Shown here: positions 61,408 through 64,000 of the stretch, in pieces | How positions within the stretch are numbered: position 1 is the stretch's first letter | Layout: the number at the start of each line of letters is the position of its first letter | NCBI RefSeq assembly: GCF_001613505.1 | Contig: NZ_BDCM01000012.1 | Coordinates: 248,001 to 312,000, forward strand | Reading direction: 5' to 3' | From: Nocardia mikamii NBRC 108933 | Lineage (GTDB): Bacteria > Actinomycetota > Actinomycetes > Mycobacteriales > Mycobacteriaceae | Length of the DNA: 64,000 nucleotides | The notes under the pieces: generated by a model | Database searches by the model: none | Told to the model about the DNA's origin: nothing | What the model saw: the letters and a program-made list of their open reading frames with translations, nothing else | Program-made: the position numbers and the translations under genes

Positions 61408-62844
61408 GTGGACAACGACGTCACCGCGCACAGCATCCTCCCGTCCCGGCGCCGGCACGCATTGGGCGTGGTGGCCCTCGCCGTGGCCACCGTTCTGACG
61501 GTCGCCGGGGTCTCGACGGCGGCCCCGCCCCCGGATCCGCAGCCCTCGGTACCGGTGACACCGCCACTGCCCTTTCCGGTTCCGCCGCTGCCACCCGAAC
61601 TCGACCCGCAGTTCTATCACCCGGACCAGTCGATCGTGGACGGTAAGCAGCCGGGCGAGATCATCGCGGCCCGGCAGGTCCATCTCGCCTACCTCGGTGT
61701 CCTGCCCTTCACCATCGATGCCTGGCAGCTGTCGTTCCGCTCGACCGACACCCGCGGCCGCGCGATTCCCGCGGTCACCACGGTGATGAGACCGCACGCC
61801 GACAGCCCGGCCCCTCGCCCCCTGCTGTCGTATCAGTTCGCCGAGGACTCGCTCGGACAGTATTGCCGCCCTTCGTATCTGAGCCAGGTGGGCTCACTCG
61901 GCCCGCTCGCCGGTTCCGCCGAAACCAGCAGCCTGTTCGCGGTCCCGATCGCCGCCGCGCAGATGGGATGGGCAGTGGTCGTCACCGATACCGAGGGCCC
62001 CGACCAGGCCTTCGGCGCGGGACCGCTGGAAGGCTGGATCACCCTCGACGGTATCCGCGCCGCCGAGAACTTCGAGCCGATGCACTTGGACGGGCCCCGC
62101 ACCCGGGTGGGCATGATGGGGTATTCCGGCGGTGCACTCGCCACCGGCCACGCCGCCGAACTGCATCGCGACTACGCCCCGGAGCTGACCATCGTCGGCG
62201 CCGCCGAAGGCGGTATCCCCGCCGATGTCGGCGCGGCGCTGAAAATGGCGAGCACGAACGCCGGCGCGGGCATCGTCTTCGCCGGCGCTGTCGGTGCGAG
62301 CCGCGAATATCCGGAATTGGCAGACCTTTTCGACAAGTACCTCACTCCCGCCGGCCGGGCGATCGTGGCAGCCAAACAGAACCTCTGCCAGGTCCCGACC
62401 TCCCTGGTCGTGCCGTTCGTCGATTACGACAGCCTCTTCACGATCCCGCACCCGCTCGACGACCCGCGCGCCGTGGCGGTGATGGACCAGATCAAGATGG
62501 GCCGCCACGTGCCCGATATGCCGATGTTCATGCTGCACGCCAACCCCGACTGGCTACTCCCCGTCGGGCCGGTCAACGATCTGGTCGCGACCTATTGCGC
62601 CGACCCCACCGCCCGCATCCGTTATCTGCGTGACCATTTCAGCGAACATCTCACCCTCGACACCTTCGCCATCCCGCTGATGATCAGATTCCTCGCCGAC
62701 CGCTTCGACGGCGCACCCGCGCCCGCAGGCTGCCACACCGAAGACGCCGGCTCGGTCCTGCTCGCCCCGGAATTGTGGACCACCCTGCTGCCGCAGATCG
62801 CCCCGTTCATGCTGAACCTGTTCGGCAAACCCGTTGGGCAATAA
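61408..62844 (+). CDS. Secreted LIP-family lipase
   Basis: A 478-aa LIP-type (PF03583) lipase, a paralogue of the enzyme at 14101-16026. It has a signal peptide (about residues 12-40, ending VSTAAP), a short proline-rich segment (41-65) and the hydrolase domain with nucleophile Ser240 in GYSGGA. The catalytic His is probably in RDHFSEHL. It should hydrolyse triacylglycerols or other esters outside the cell. I chose GTG 61408 because it gives the signal peptide a normal length; a TTG at 61366 is also in frame. Confidence 0.88.
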   Translation: MDNDVTAHSILPSRRRHALGVVALAVATVLTVAGVSTAAPPPDPQPSVPVTPPLPFPVPPLPPELDPQFYHPDQSIVDGKQPGEIIAARQVHLAYLGVLPFTIDAWQLSFRSTDTRGRAIPAVTTVMRPHADSPAPRPLLSYQFAEDSLGQYCRPSYLSQVGSLGPLAGSAETSSLFAVPIAAAQMGWAVVVTDTEGPDQAFGAGPLEGWITLDGIRAAENFEPMHLDGPRTRVGMMGYSGGALATGHAAELHRDYAPELTIVGAAEGGIPADVGAALKMASTNAGAGIVFAGAVGASREYPELADLFDKYLTPAGRAIVAAKQNLCQVPTSLVVPFVDYDSLFTIPHPLDDPRAVAVMDQIKMGRHVPDMPMFMLHANPDWLLPVGPVNDLVATYCADPTARIRYLRDHFSEHLTLDTFAIPLMIRFLADRFDGAPAPAGCHTEDAGSVLLAPELWTTLLPQIAPFMLNLFGKPVGQ

Positions 62845-62873
62845 CGGATCAGGCGGGGGCCTCGGCGCCACGC

Positions 62874-63266
62874 TCAGGACAGGATCGAGTGGATGTGGCG
62901 GTCCCGGAGCGCATCGTGGGTGTGCTCGGCGAGCCAGGCGGCGAAATCCGTGTGGGCCGAAGCCGTTTGATCGAAGAAGCCGGCACAGGCCACGGTATCG
63001 CCGTGCTCGACGACGACGTCGATCGTCTCGCCGCGCTGGGTGACCGCGAAGGCCACTGCCGGGGTGCGCAGCAGACGATGTCGGCGTCCCGCGTCCGTGG
63101 GCCGGATATCGCTGACCGTCGCCGCGACGATGTCGACGACGTTGTCGTGCCGGCGGCGTAGCCGGCGCGGCACATCGGTGACCACGGTATGCACGGCGAG
63201 GATCAGTTCGGCGAGATCGTCGAAATCCACCGTCACCGTGGGCACGTGGCGCGGTTCTGCCGTCAC
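62874..63266 (-). CDS. Uncharacterised 130-aa protein
   Basis: I do not recognise a family. From the GTG at 63266 (GGAGG ten bases upstream) the product has VDFDDLAELILAVHTVVTDVPRRLRRR, then RLLRTPAVAFAVTQRGETIDVVVEHGDTVACAGFFDQ, ending DALRDRHIHSILS. It is soluble, with no signal peptide or membrane helix. An ATG at 63311 is a possible earlier start. It is divergent from the response-regulator gene and convergent with the lipase gene. Confidence 0.6.
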   Translation of the reverse strand: MTAEPRHVPTVTVDFDDLAELILAVHTVVTDVPRRLRRRHDNVVDIVAATVSDIRPTDAGRRHRLLRTPAVAFAVTQRGETIDVVVEHGDTVACAGFFDQTASAHTDFAAWLAEHTHDALRDRHIHSILS

Positions 63267-63505
63267 GACACCCACGCCTCCTTCCTCGGACCTGGGGCGC
63301 TGCCATCCCATACCGCTCAGTCTGCCCCGCCTCGGCGAGTGCGTCAGTCGGCGTTTCGCACGACAACTGGACAACTGTCCGTGAACGCTCGAGCGGCCGG
63401 ACGTAATGAATGACCCCGGAGGAGTGAATAACAATCATCATTCGTTGCCGGATTCGCGCGCCGAGACGGGCGCCGCCGGGCACGGTCGGCACAGGAGGGG
63501 GCAGG

Positions 63506-64000
63506 GTGCGGGAGAATGTCGCGGCCGGGGACCGGTATCGCATCGGCGTCGTCGAGGATCACCAGGTCACCATCGCCGGCCTGCGCCAGATCCTCGTCGA
63601 CGAGCCCACCGTCACCATCGCGGCCACGGCCGCATCGGTGACCGAATTGCTTTCCATCACAACGGATCTGGCACTCGTCGTGCTCGACCTGCGGCTCCCC
63701 GACGGATCCTCCCCCGCCACCAATATCGAGCACCTGCGGGCCGCCGGCATCGAAACCCTGGTGTTCACCTCCGGCGACGAACCGTTCCTGGTGCGCGCGG
63801 CCGCCCGGGCCGGCGTTCTCGGCGTGGTGCGGAAGTCGGAACGCGACGAGGTGGTCGCCGCCGCCGTGCGCGACGCCGCGGCCGGCCGACAGGTGCCGAC
63901 GGCGGAGTGGGCGGTCGCCATCGACTCCGACGAGGACTTCGCCACCGTCACGCTCAGCCCCCGCCAGCGCGATGTCCTGGCCCTGTACGCCTCGGGAGAA
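63506..64000 (+). CDS. NarL/LuxR-type response regulator, 3' end outside window
   Basis: 165 codons are visible. The N-terminal receiver domain shows the acidic pair in VVEDH (about 16-17), the phosphoacceptor Asp in VLDLRLPDG (about 60), the conserved Thr/Ser in VFTSGD and the Lys in VVRKSE. The last visible residues (LSPRQRDVLALYASGE) begin a LuxR-type helix-turn-helix. It is therefore the DNA-binding half of a two-component system; the sensor kinase is probably in the following sequence. GGAGGGGG precedes the GTG at 63506. Confidence 0.93.
   Translation, partial: MRENVAAGDRYRIGVVEDHQVTIAGLRQILVDEPTVTIAATAASVTELLSITTDLALVVLDLRLPDGSSPATNIEHLRAAGIETLVFTSGDEPFLVRAAARAGVLGVVRKSERDEVVAAAVRDAAAGRQVPTAEWAVAIDSDEDFATVTLSPRQRDVLALYASGE

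Noticed and set aside
63400-63450. Inverted GAATGA/TCATTC motif upstream of the response regulator
   Set aside because: The arms are only six bases and about 28 bases apart, which is expected by chance; kept out of the regulatory list.
1-64000. tRNA, rRNA, CRISPR arrays, insertion sequences, phage attachment sites
   Set aside because: Looked for cloverleaf-like stems, regular short repeats, transposase motifs and terminal inverted repeats; none was convincing by eye.

Overview
The window is 64 kb of high-GC DNA with actinomycete features: frequent GTG/TTG starts and short intergenic gaps. It also holds families typical of mycolic-acid bacteria: an Mce operon (two YrbE permeases, MceA-F, one Mce-associated protein), an MmpL exporter, a PapA-like acyltransferase beside a fully reducing type I PKS, a DesA-type acyl-ACP desaturase, LIP-family secreted lipases and an erythromycin-esterase homologue. 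This fits Nocardia or a close relative; the species cannot be named from sequence alone. No rRNA, tRNA, CRISPR array, phage or insertion sequence was seen.

Layout. 1-4.0 kb: the N-terminal end of a 3-hydroxyacyl-CoA dehydrogenase, a drug-efflux MFS, and a tight operon of RibD-like reductase, DGPF protein and ECF42-type sigma factor with a candidate autoregulated promoter. 4-16 kb: housekeeping and accessory enzymes (methyltransferase, secreted GH1 glycosidase, esterase, Mug glycosylase, GtrA-like protein, a frameshifted MATE exporter, LLM oxidoreductase, DUF1684 protein, NDH-2-like oxidoreductase, a large secreted lipase). 16-17.6 kb: an MFS C-terminal remnant and an ADP-ribosylglycohydrolase.

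17.7-30.6 kb is the most interesting block: DHA2 exporter, unrecognised 232-aa protein, PapA-like acyltransferase and a 2147-aa KS-AT-DH-ER-KR-ACP synthase in one leftward operon, facing a rightward MmpL exporter across a 543-bp regulatory gap. Together they look like a machine that builds an acyl chain, transfers it to an acceptor and exports the product as a cell-envelope lipid. No acyl-AMP ligase is present nearby.

30.7-39.7 kb: HAD phosphatase, AraC regulator, PAS-ANTAR protein, a 54-aa membrane protein, a degenerate ABC ATPase with a YhgE/Pip membrane protein, an MFS exporter carrying three C-terminal beta-sandwich repeats, and a kinase-like protein lacking key catalytic residues. 39.8-48.4 kb: the Mce operon, with a palindromic operator in its candidate promoter. 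48.5-56.6 kb: thioesterase, secreted GH65 enzyme, MBL hydrolase, desaturase, and a second MFS exporter carrying the same three-repeat tail. 57-64 kb: small proteins, a MerR/TioE-type regulator divergent from an erythromycin-esterase-like gene around a 20-bp palindrome, a PucR-type regulator, a second LIP lipase, and a response regulator cut by the window end.
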